Below are positions 12,801-25,300 of a DNA stretch of 64,000 nucleotides, one piece after another. The stretch is from Saxidomus purpurata (taxonomy: Eukaryota > Mollusca > Bivalvia > Venerida > Veneridae). The position numbers and the translations under genes are program-made. How positions within the stretch are numbered: the stretch's first letter is position 1; the number at the start of each line of letters is the position of its first letter. The stretch is from contig JAFMSR010000018.1 of NCBI GenBank assembly GCA_022818135.1, positions 25,639,487-25,703,486 on the forward strand, read 5' to 3'. The notes below the pieces were generated by a model that did not search any database, was not told where the DNA came from, and worked only from the letters and a program-made list of their open reading frames with translations.

Positions 12801-15800
12801 ATAGCGGCCTTATGGCCGAACGCTTTACATACAAACAAGTAGTTCCATATATTCAGTTGTTATGCATTATACTGTCTTCTGTTTTAAAAATTATATAGTA
12901 ACAGATCTAAATAATTTCAAAACATTTCAGAATAGCATAATATTATTTTGTTGCTTTTCTTATAATTTGTTATTAGAAAATCAACGAGGTATCTGTTCTG
13001 TATAAAACTATTTTCCTACGCGGTTTTGAGACACTAAAAGACAACTAGTGAGGCCGAATAACTTAAAGTCTTTTATCCTTTTTTGTGATCATAAACTATC
13101 GGAACATCGTAACACATTATTGAACCAGTTGGTACTCTTGAATTTAAGATTACAAAACTCGGAATTCAACATTAAATCAACGATTTTTTTGTAACTTGCA
13201 AACACCTCTATCATCAAAAGTATTCGGCCTGACTAGTTGTCATTTAGTGTCTTTAAAGATATGCCGCACTATAGCGCCTGAAACACTAGTCTAAAATACG
13301 CCTTTTGGTGTAAAACTGAAACTTATCAGCAAATTAACTTTACAGAGGCACTTGTAGATGTCTTTTTGAAATATGAAAACATATTTTAATGCTTTAAACA
13401 CGTTGTAATTGTATTTTATGTAAATGCGTGGTTCAAAAATGGTACGAAAATGTCCGCATTTTGCCGAAGTCGGTTCGCACCTGGGTACGAATAACTGTAA
13501 GAAATCACATAAATCTACATGTCTTAAATATGATTTATAATGCAATAATCTAAAGGGAAAATCAAATTCATATCTCTGGATCATGCTGTCATTTACAAAG
13601 AACAGATATTAACTCAATATAAATACAAATACCGTATTTCCCCGCCTATAAGGCGATCCGCTTATAAGACGACCCCCACTTTGCCATGAAAAGTGTGGTT
13701 TTTAATAGACTCATTTATAAGGCGAGGCAATTTTTTAATGAAACCCAGTTACTTTATTTTCTTCAAGTTCGTATGATTTCTAAGCTAATAACTTAATTTT
13801 TTAATCGCCGATTTTTTTTGAGTATTATAAACCAATCGTGTATTGTCATTGGATATTGATTTTGTGACACTTTGAAAAAGATAATTGCGTAAATATGTGC
13901 CATTGGCTAATTAATCAATTATGAAAACATATGACAGCTGTATATAATTATTAAGAGTGCCGAGGATCCCCCAAAGTAGCGACAATTACGGGGTGGCGGG
14001 GGGGGGGGGGCGAAAGGGGGGGAAGGCAATGAAGTCAATTAAAAATTATGTTTTCATTCCCATTGTTACAATTTCTTTGGAGTTATCACAAAATGTTTGC
14101 AAAAAATAAGCAAACTTTCGTATTTATAATTAAAAGTTGACAAAACAATCGCGCGACGAATTTTACAAAAAAACTTTCGGCCTTTTGTCTAAGCCTCTCG
14201 CTCCTTAACAACGACGTAATTGCCGCTAATTTGGGGTATCCTGGGCACTCTTACTAATTATACACAAGCTGCCAGATGTTTTCATTAATTGATTAATCAG
14301 CCGATGACACGTATTTACCGGACGCAATTATCGTCTCAAAGTGTCAACAAAAATCAATATCCGAATTAACAATACACAGACTAGACTGATTATCGGGTTT
14401 CTTTACAATAAACGCTTGATTCAGATATCAATTTTAGGCCGCTTATATCATACCGGAAAAAACAAATATGACTGCACCACTTATTTTCAAAGCAAAGTTT
14501 ACCTTCAGATTCTTTAAATAATTGCAAATGGCGACATTTGCGATCGACAGGCGGAGGTGAGTTAACACAATAACGTAATTCGCCAATGTATGGTACCGGT
14601 AATTGTTCGACTGTCGCCTGCACATAGACACTCGCGGGACGACATTCGGTATTGCCGATTTCATCACAAATGTATGTAGGATTGATTTTTATTTTTGGTT
14701 GATTCTCGTGGCCTCGCTTATAAGACGAGGACCCCACTTTGAGGCAAAAATCGGGACTTTATTTCCTCGTCTTATAAGCGGGGAAATACGGTAGGATTAA
14801 TTGTATTGTATTGTATTGTATTGTATTGTATTGTATTGTATTGTAACTAAAACTTTCAAACTTTACCATGATTTTTTTGCTACACTAAATTTTGGCGGGT
14901 ACATTCATGCAAACATTAATTATATTGCATCATCATCATTATTATTATTATTATTATAATTATTATTATTATTACGAAATACTACTAGAGTCTAATATAT
15001 GTTAAATATGAAAGATAATAGCCTGCTATTAAAACATTCAGTTGTTGTTTTAGACAAGTTCTGAAAATTTAAAACAGCATGGTAAAGAGGCTGGTAATGA
15101 CTAGGGATGCGCAATAGACCCAGTATATTGCATTTCGCAGTATTTTGGAAGCACTCACCGGGATAGTTAACGTAAGCTGCAAGTACTTGTTCTACAATAG
15201 GCATATACTGAATCAATTTATAACAAAAGACTGATTTATCCATTTTTAGCTTTTCTATGAAAAACAGAAGAGCCATTGTCATAACCTTCTTGACTTCAGT
15301 CGGCACTGTCGTCTTAAATCTGGTTAAGCTTTCTAAAAATTCACTTTCTCGGTAATCATTAAAGCCTTGAAACTTCAGACAATTGCTTGGCATCATACAA
15401 TGGCATCTGTGGCTGAGTGGTTAAGGTCACTGACTGATGATCACTTGTCCCTCACCGCTGTAGGTTCGCGCCCCACTTGGGTCAAATTCTTTTATGTCTG
15501 GAAGCTATCTAGGTTCCACCCAGGTGTCCGCTTGTAACTGAAATAATGCCCGAATTGGCACAGAGGGTCTTCCTCCTCAATGAAAACTTGAAGTTGCCAT
15601 ATGACCTTAGCTGTTGAGTGCGACGTTAAATCCTAATCAATCAACTGGCACAATACAATCAACCCTATGGGCAGATCCCATAACTGTTGAATGACATTAA
15701 AAGTTGTTCAAACTATGAATTTTCAGTTCAGTTTTGTCAAAATCCACTTTAAGTTACCATCCACAGCTACGATACTTCATAGGGTAATTGAGCATAGTCA

Positions 15801-18800
15801 CTGACTGCAAGAGGTAAGCACATGGGTCCCTATCTCAAAAGTAAAGTTTACACAAATGGTTAAAAGTCAAAATTTGTGGACAGTTGTGTCTCCAGTTTAT
15901 AACTTTACTCATGTAAGGGTTGTCCTGATATTTACACGTGTATGTGTACAGTCTGTGTTGTCCTGATATTTACACATGTATGTGTGCAGACTGTGTTGTT
16001 CAGAGACAATCGATCCTCCAATACTTTCAGTCCTTTGATTCTATTGTGTAGGTGCGAAACCTGTAATTATTTGGTCTTTTTCTTTTGGTCTCATTAAACT
16101 GTATAAGGACAACAAATTGTTACAGAGAAACAAAACAAACAGATTTGGTGAAGAAAAAAACACAATCAAAATTTAAATAAAATGTAAAAAGGCCAAAGTA
16201 ATCGTATAACCTGTACTCCGTCTATCGTGTAGCGTGCAGCGTGCGCTTCTTATATCTTTCATATCGTGTATCGCCCTGAATTGTGTACTGTGTATTTACC
16301 ATACGTGTATCGTGCGTACATCGTGTGTGTATCTATGCTCCATGTGACAACTGTTACATTCTGACTACTGTACAAGAGGGCCATGATGGCCCTATATCAC
16401 TTACTTGTTAAACAAGAGGGCCAACATGGCCCTACATTGCTCATCTCGCTAACATTGGCTATAATACAAGGTCATCAATAGCAAAAAGGGTCAATTTTGA
16501 CCTTGGGGACATGATTTGAACACTCTTGGAAGATGTCAACTAAGTAATGATACATGCCAAATATCTAAGCTCTAAGCCTGTGGTTTCAGAAATAAAGATT
16601 TTTAAAGATTTTCTTTTCTATGCCTTTGTAAAATCAAGAGACCCCCTTGCTGGGTCAATTTTGACCTGGGGGTCATAATTTGTACAATCTTGCTAGAGGT
16701 CCACTAGGTTATATCACATGCTAAATATCTAAGCTCTAGGCCTTGTGGTTTCAGATAAGAAGATTATTAAAGTATTTCCTATACAAGAAGGCCAAGATGG
16801 CCCTTTATCGCTCACCTGGCTACCACTTACCATAATACAAGGTCAACAATGATGTTGCAGAAAGGGTAAAAATTAAGGATGGGAACGAATACTATAATTA
16901 GTTTTCGAATATTTGTATAGACTATTTGAATACATTCGAATATTCGAATAAAATTGTTTAACTTTTCTGAATGTTTTCCTATCCAATAGTATTTATTCAA
17001 AATTATGTATAGTTCGCCAAATACTGATTAATAACTATTTGGGAAATTGTCACTTAAATTCATGATTCTCAACATTTAGGGATTTAAAACATTGTCTTAG
17101 TAAATAAAAATGAAATGATAATTTTCATAGATGAAATTAATATCTACGTTTGTATTTTATTGGTTCTACCTTGTTGTCTTTACTATTACGACTACATTTT
17201 GATATATATCGTTGTCAAATCTGATCATAAGTAAAGTAAATAAATCGGACTTTGATGCAAAGTGGATTCAGTGCGCATCAATCTTTCTTTCTTCAAATAC
17301 CATTGGTTGCATTTCTTTGAGTATTGATTTTTGAATTGGTTTCAATTGAGTGATCGAACATGATTGGTTTTTAGGTGTCCTGTTAAGGACAACTAATACT
17401 GGTGTTTTGAGGCTGATTCTTAAACAGAATACTGATTATTCTCATCTGAAAATCGTCCGACACAAAATAGGTCAACCATCAGAATCAAACATTTAAGAAT
17501 GTATGTATATTCCCGAAAACACTTCATGCTAGTTGAATAAATCATGCTAAACTCTATATAATCATTTATCATACAGAACCATTTTCTTCATATTTTGATA
17601 TATTTTTTCTACACATAGTATGCTCAGAGACAGATTGTTTTATTTATATTGTAAACAGGGCCCCCTTCACATATTATCCGCCATTGAAGAAAATAGTTAG
17701 GGCAAATCAATTCCCGATCGGAGGTTCTCGGCAGATTCCATTACCCCACATTAAAAAGCAATCTGCCGAGGCAATCCGATTGATAAATTCTGTGTTGCGG
17801 ATTATTTTTCCGCTATATTCGATAGTTGTAATGAGAACAAAATGACAGTCATTGTTCAATACCGTATATGACAATGATATAGACAATGACAATAAGTCCG
17901 ATGTGTTATACGAAGAACTTATACGGAATGATACATATATCAAGAAATGACAAGGGTCTGGTCAGCAAAAATCGATAAAGATTTCACCAACAAGATTCGT
18001 TAGTGGTAAGTCAAGGGCAAAGGGGTAAATCACAAAGTTTTTGGGTGGTCTGGGGTATTGATACCTCTTTATATAGACTATCAATACCCCAGACCACCCA
18101 AAACCTTTATGTAATGTACCCCTTTGGTCAAGTCGTAAATAAATTAGAATGTAAATAAACTTTTCTCAAAGGAGAATTTCTCTTTTACCGGAAGCAATTA
18201 TTTATAAATCCAAAGTCACTTCTGTACATATAAAAGTGAGTATGTTAGACCTCAGACATATGGATTAGTTTCATGTTATGTTCTCTGTGGCAGATCAGCT
18301 TGTTTATTTACTTACATGTACCATGTTTCTTAATTCTGTCAAACATAACTTTTAAAATGTTTAAAGACTCTTACATTCTTTCTTTCAGGGAAGAAGGCAT
18401 ACTTGTATGATAGACTGTAGAGGAATGTCTATATAGTTAATACTCATTTAGTATTGTTTAGACTGAATCCAGACTGGGTCCCGTCAGTAAGCCTAGGCAG
18501 TACCTGTCAGCTGATGCTTACAGAAAGGTATGAACGGATAGCTTGGACTCTGAAGAAACTGGCACGACTTCGCAGACGGACATTGATGGTGATTTAATGG
18601 ATGCTATGCATGCAGATTTACAGAAACTAAGGACTGAAACGTCAGTGCTGAAAACTAAAGTGCTGAAACTGGAGACAAGATTTGATGTTGACTGTTTCAG
18701 GGACAATAATGACAAATTGAAGCACCTTACTGGTCTCCAAGCATTTTCAATGTTGATGTTGCTTTATCAGTTTCTTGAACCATATTATGATATTTACCAA

Positions 18801-21800
18801 ACAGACTAGCTATTAACAAGTTCAAACTTATGACACTGACTCTTGTGAAACTAAGACTTAACCTGTCTAATTTGTTCTTAGCAGATGAATTTTATACAAC
18901 ACAGCCAACTTTATCAAGACTGTTCACAGCAACTATTGCAGTTATGTATAAGAGCTCATTAGATGGCCAGAGGTGAAACATTCCAAAAAACTATGCCAAT
19001 GGAATTTCACAAATACTTTGGCAACAAATGTGCAATGATTATTACTGTTACTGATTACTGTTTCGAAATGTTCATTGAAAAGCCATCTGGACTTAACATC
19101 TTAAGCCACGCTTGGACAAAATCATTTATGCTTATATGTTAAGTTTACCTTTTAAGATAGAATTATATACAGCATATTAACTAAGCTACTGTGTCATTGT
19201 GGTCACGGTAAAAAACACTTAACTCATTCTAATTCAGCGAATAAACATGATAAATGACAGAGAAATTGCAGTTTTATATTTACATTATACCACGGTACAG
19301 AGTGAAACTATACCAGTATAATCCGGCATGCTGGAGCACATCACTATACTAATAACCCTATTATATCATTGCAAAAGTTCTCAATTAGTAGATATGAATA
19401 GGGTTTTACATGCTTTAGGAATAGCTTATGCCCTTGGTTTTGTTGAGGAGGAAAGTTTATTTATTTGACTTATTTATTTACAAAATGTAATCATATTCAT
19501 TTATTCATTCTACAGGTATAGGGATTTAATGCCTCATGTACTTCAAATTCATTCATTGACTTTAATATTATGAATATGAAATCTATTTTGTTTAACATGA
19601 TTGTACAGTATTGTTGTTGTACCGCTTGAGAAAGCTTGATATAGCTGTCCAAATGGCGGTTCAGTGTATGTGCTTGCGTCTGTGCGTGCATCTGTCCAAG
19701 TTTAGCTTGTCGGGCTGTTACTTATCAATGGATCAAGGGATTCTTTAATAACTTGGCACAAATGTTCACCACTATGAGAAAGAGTGTCATGCGCAAGAAC
19801 CAGGTCCCTAGGTCTAAGGTCAAGGTCACACTTGGAGGTTAAAGGTCAAATTCAAGAATGACTTTGTCTGGAGCATATCTTCTTCATGCGTGAAAGGATT
19901 TTAATGTAACTTGGTACAAATTTTCACCATCATGAGATAGAGTGTCATGGGCAAGAACCAGGTCCCTAGTTCCAAGGTCAAGGTCACACTTACAGGCCAA
20001 AGGTCAGATACAAGAATAATTCAAGAATGACTTTGTCCGGAGCATTTCTTCTTCATGCATGGAGGGATTTTGATGTTACTTGGCACAAATGTTCACCACC
20101 ATGAGACGGAGTGTCATGCAAAAGATTCAGGTCCCTAGGTCTAAGGTCAAGGTCATACTTAGAGGTTAAAGGTCAAATTCAATAATATCTTTGTCCGGAG
20201 GATTTCTTCTTCATGCATGGAGAGATTTTGATGTAACTTGGCACAAATTATCACCACCATGAGCTACGCTTGTTTTTGGAATTACTTCCCTTTGTTACTA
20301 CTATAAATAGCTTATATTGTAACTTTTTTATTACTGGCCCTGAGAAAAAAATCGAGACCACTTTTCTGTGGTACAACATGCATGTTACATCCAATATTTA
20401 GGTGTTTTTTTTACCTATCTCTACTTGGTAAGGAGTTAGCCCTTTTTTACAGCTTGCTGCTCAACATGTTGAACATGGGCATCTAGTTTTTGAATGTATA
20501 CAAGTGTACGCCAGTCCTGTGCAGGCTCTAATATATTATTGAGAAACTTAAGTATAATTCATATCTGGAGGAAATATTAAAGATAAATACATAAAAGATG
20601 TACAATATATGTTAGAGCCACTCAGCTAGGGCAGGATTTACAAATTTAGGAAGAAATGATGTTGCATTAAAGACAGTTTGATTTACAGACCACTAGGGCC
20701 ATCCTGATTTGATACTTCATGCAATGATTGAAGACATTTAAGGGTAGGGAGAACTGTAACTTTAGAGAACTTAATTATACCCCTGCAACGAAGTTTAGGG
20801 GGGTATATAGTTGTCATATAGAGTCACCCGGTGGTTGGTCTGTCGGTTGGTCCGTTACATTTTCCTTGTCCAGAGCATAACTTGAAAACTACTGGTTGGA
20901 ATTTAATACAACTTCATACAATAGTCAAGTACATTGAGAGGAAGTGCAGTGCACAGAAACCATAACTCTATCTTGACTCATCACAGAGTTATTGCCCTTT
21001 GTTACTTTTCCTTGTCCAGAGCATAACTTGAAAACTGTAACTGGCTGGAATCCGATACAACTTCATACAATGGTCCAGCACAATGAGAGGAAGTGCAGTG
21101 TATAAGAACCACAACTCTATTTGGACAAATTACAGAGTTATTGCCAAGAACAATATCTCTTTTTTAGTTTTTTTGTGCAAGGTATTCTGTAACTACGAAC
21201 TTCCTCAGTTTATAAAGCAGTCTTTCGGGGGTATTAATCACATTTAGTGATAGGTCTAGTTATTCAATAAATCTCCCTTTCTGTTAAAACCTTGTCAGGA
21301 ATGTAAGTTGGATAGTATTGAACACTAGGATTAAATTGATACTTGAATCACACCATCAGGGAGTGCAGTGACCAAGAACCATAACTCTAGCTAAACCCAT
21401 AATTGATGTATTTATTATTGCCAAGAACAATATCTTTTTCTTAGTTTTTTCTTTGCAAGGTATTGTTACTACGAACTTCCTCAGTTTATAAAGCAGCATT
21501 TCGGGTGTATTAATCACATTTAGTGATAGGTCTAGTTATTCAATAAATCTCCCTTTCTGTTAAAACCTTGTCAGGAATGTAAGTTGGATAGTATTGAACA
21601 CTGGGATTAAATTGATACTTGAATCACACCATCAGGGAGTGCAGTGACCAAGAACCATAACTCTAGCTAAACCCATAATTGATGTATTTATTACCCTTCC
21701 AGGAAATTGCAAGCCGTTTGATTGGTCAATGACACGTAAATAGATACCGTATATCGGGGTTTTTTCGCGTGTGTCTAATTTTCGCTATATTCGCGAGCAG

Positions 21801-22318
21801 TGAAAATCGTGAACTTTAGAATCAGCGAAAATTTAGTACAACATTTCGCGAAATTTTAAGTTCCGCATGCGTATTATACATATATCACGTTCAGCACGAT
21901 ATCTAACATGAACTGTATAATTATCATATTAAAAAAGGTGTCAGTTCTTTACCTTACTTACATGTACCTGAATGCAATATCCGGACAGGTGTTGAACACT
22001 AACCTCTAAAGATAATTGAGCATTAAAACAGTTGAAACCTGTAAAAACAATCTTCGCGAAAGTGCGAAAGTCATTATCGATGCGCTATAAATACCATTCA
22101 TTCAATGAACATACATGATGTATTACTATGCATTGTTTATTTTGGCAAACAAATACAACAAGCGGAACAGTTCGAGATACCGGTTTATAGCACTGTCACA
22201 AAGTAATTTCCTTTCATTTATGAAACGATGTCATGGTTAATTTCCCCCTTAGGCCAGTGTTTTTTGATTTGTCGTTACTCGAACCCGCCGCCCCTATTTT
22301 TTCGTATTTTCAAAAAAA

Positions 22319-22359
<41 letters not shown>

Positions 22360-25300
22360 AAAATCGCAAAATTAGAGGTCCGTTTATACAAGTGATAACG
22401 TCAAGAAGCTGCATTCGTCTAGTGAATTTTTTCAGACCGATTTGGGACCGAAATTCAGCCCCATTCCCTTCCTAGCATGATGTATATTTCCCCCATTTTT
22501 GACAAAAAATCCCCTCAAAATGAATGCTGACAAAAGTTTCTGATTACATTAATCAAATGCTTGCCAAAATTGTTATAAAATATAAGTTTCCATCAATAAA
22601 AACGTTTCATAATCACTTCTTGCAATTATTTGATACCTTACAATTGAAATAGTCAGCCGAAAATCGCCGAATTTTCGTTTGTCATCTATTTTCGCGACCC
22701 CGTTTTTTTTTAATTTTACCAAAGAAAACAGTGTTCAGAAGACTCAAAAAAAGAAAAAAATAGATTTGTTTCATTTGTTTCAACCATAATGCCTGTTGTT
22801 AATAGTTTTGTTACTGACACCAATATTTTTATCTGAAAATTTAGTTATTTTTGAGTGCGATTTTGGGCCAAAAATTCAGCCCCATTTCCCTCCTAAAATA
22901 ATATATTTTATCCCCAAATGTTTTACAGAATATTACCCTCAGAATAGTGACAAAATTTTTTGACTTACCTAAAATGCTGATAAATGTTTTTGATTAATTT
23001 AATCAAATGTTGGCTATAAATATGTTTTATAAAAATGCAACTTCCCATCAATCAAAAAGTTTCAGAATCATTTATTGCAATCACTTGATACCTTACATGT
23101 GAAAAAGTCTGCTGAAAATCGCAGATTTTTCGTTTGTCACCTATTTTCGCGACCCCGATTTTTGTTATTTTCTCATAGAAACTGGTGAACACAAGACTCA
23201 AAAAAGACAATGTATACAATGTTTTCAATTGAAAATAGTAGTATTCATTTTATTCATGTGTGTTTTAACACCAGTGTCTGATGCTTTAATTGTTACTGAC
23301 ACCAGTATTTTTTATTTGAAAATATTATGTTAACTTTCTGTTTCTTCTCTATATAATTGGGAAAAGAATAATGTAATAGAAGTCAACAAATTTTCAAGGG
23401 CATTTTGCTCTGAAAGGGGGGTGTTCTTATGTCGGACTTTAGAAGAGAAAGCAGGTCCAAGATGAAACAAAGTTTGTGATGTAAAAAAAAAGTCTTTTTT
23501 TTTTTTTTTCCCTCTCTACGGAGCTTTTTAATTTCAAACTTGAGTAACAAGTAATAAAAAAATAATGGCCTTAGTAAAATAAACGCAGAAATCAAAATCA
23601 ACATTTTTAAAATCGCAAAAAAAGAAAAGCTAAAATTAAAACAGGACCAAAATCGCGAAATTTGATGTACGCGAAAAAAAACCAATATACGGTATTGATA
23701 TTTATGGGCAAGCTGTTAATGTACACTTGCCATATCCCGTCATTGTACCCCACACTAAATGGGAGTGTTCGCATTAAGTACATCAATGGAGCAATCATAT
23801 TCAAACTAGGATGCAGCTCTGCAGTATTAAATCACCACTGTCCTCTTGTAACAATGTACCATTTCAAATCTGTATGCAATGGGAAGTGGTCACCATATTT
23901 TATAAAGGACACCTCCAGTGCCTTCAGCGCTTTGATTTTAATTAAAAACTATGACATTTATCTGTTACAGCAAAAAGACTTGAATTACATCCCTGAATTT
24001 GGGGCTAATTATCTGAACATTACATTAAGATTCGCACCCTACAAAACATGAAATAAAGGCGCTAGATAATGACTCCACGTGTGAATTACTTAAACAACAA
24101 ACTGAAAAACTGTTTGCAATTTAGGATCCGCAATTTGCAATTATGACACGTCTTATCAAAACACTGACCGGGGCTATTAAGCAATTACTTATTTGATGAA
24201 ATATTGTAAGGCTTTCGTGTGATTGTCAACGTTTTGTCGAACTTGAAAACAAATGAAAAAAAAAATGAAAAAATGAACGAATATTTGAATCCTAAAATTG
24301 CATTCGAATATTCGTTCCCATCTTTAGTAAAAATGGACCTGGGGTTCTGACTGGAACAATCTATGTAGCAGTCTACTACACAATGCTTTATTTCAAATAC
24401 CAGGCCTTGTGGTTTTAAACAATAAGATTATTGAAGTTTTCCCTATAATTAAGCTTATGGGAATCAAGTGATCCCCCTCCCCCTCAGAGAAATTGATAAC
24501 TGAAGAATGGATTTAAAATCAAACCAAATTCTTACTATACTACATCTGTAGCAATTCAAGGATTACAAATGAGTTCTTTTATGGTGCATTATAAAATATT
24601 ACAAAGTCTTATTAATGATGGCTTACCAAGTCTGCAAAATATATTGCTAAGTAGAAAAAATTGCAAAACAAACTAAAATAGCTTCCTGTCAGAAAAAAAT
24701 CCCACACACTGTATGATGAATAGTTATTATAGATTGTGGAACAGTGGAAAACAAGTTTGCTATATACAGCATTACATAAGCATTCTGCATGGCAATATAA
24801 TGTTGTGTACTAAGCAAGAGGGCCAAGATGGCCCTATATCGCTCACCTTGGTACAAGTCCACTTGCCTGGTGGAAGATCACTAGATAATGTTATATACCA
24901 AATAGGTTTTCCTATATACGTCTTTGTAAAAAAGTGACCCCTCCCCCCCGGGCAAGGTCAATTTTGACACCAGGGGCATAATTTGAACAAACTTTGAAGA
25001 GGTCTACTAGGCAATGCTACATGCCAAATATCTAAGCTCTAGGCCTTATGGTTTCAGAGAAGATGATTTAAAAAGTTTTTCCTATATAGGCCTATGTAAA
25101 CTAAATGACCCCCCGTGTGGGGTCAATTTTGATCCGGGGGTCATAATTTGAACAATCTTGGTAGAGGTCCACTAGCCAATGCTACATGCCAAATATCTAA
25201 GCTCTAGGTCTTGTGGTTTCAGCGAACAAGATTTTTAAAGGTTTTCCTATATAAGCCTATGTAAAACTAAGTGACCCCCTGTGCGGGGTCAATTTTGGTC

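Larger units (their letters stand above)
11811..16370. mobile_element. 4.6-kb TIR element, TA-flanked, non-autonomous
   Basis: Left end CAGTAGTTGGAACATAGCAG and the reverse complement of the right end CAGTAGTCAGAATGTAACAG agree at 21 of 26 positions. TA lies outside each end. Inside both ends are worn TATCGTGTATCGTG-like repeats (11880-12030, 16205-16330). Other elements are nested in it (13029-13252, 13632-14791, SINE 15402-15650). No transposase is recognisable. TA flanks suggest the Tc1/mariner/pogo group. Confidence 0.6.
16874..24326. mobile_element. hAT-like TIR composite, 7.45 kb, 8-bp target duplication
   Basis: The ends are TAAGGATGGGAACGAATA and, in reverse complement, TAAAGATGGGAACGAATA. 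They are flanked by an exact 8-base duplication GTAAAAAT at 16866-16873 and 24327-24334, the size used by hAT transposases. Removing it rejoins an A-type repeat. No hAT transposase is recognisable. The interior instead holds a dead DDE_Tnp_4 gene, an F-type element, B-type ends and a 1.9-kb TA-flanked TIR element. These are probably later nested insertions. Confidence 0.8.

Noticed and set aside
14390..14794. Overlapping frames on both strands as a transposase
   Set aside because: They lie inside a small TA-flanked element, include its TIR, and show no DDE, HTH or zinc-finger motif.
15405..15480. A functional tRNA gene
   Set aside because: A and B boxes are present, but the acceptor stem does not pair and the sequence continues into a SINE body and tail.
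23662..24051. A 129-codon plus-strand frame as a gene
   Set aside because: No recognised motif. It straddles the right end of the 1.95-kb TIR element and lies inside the hAT composite.
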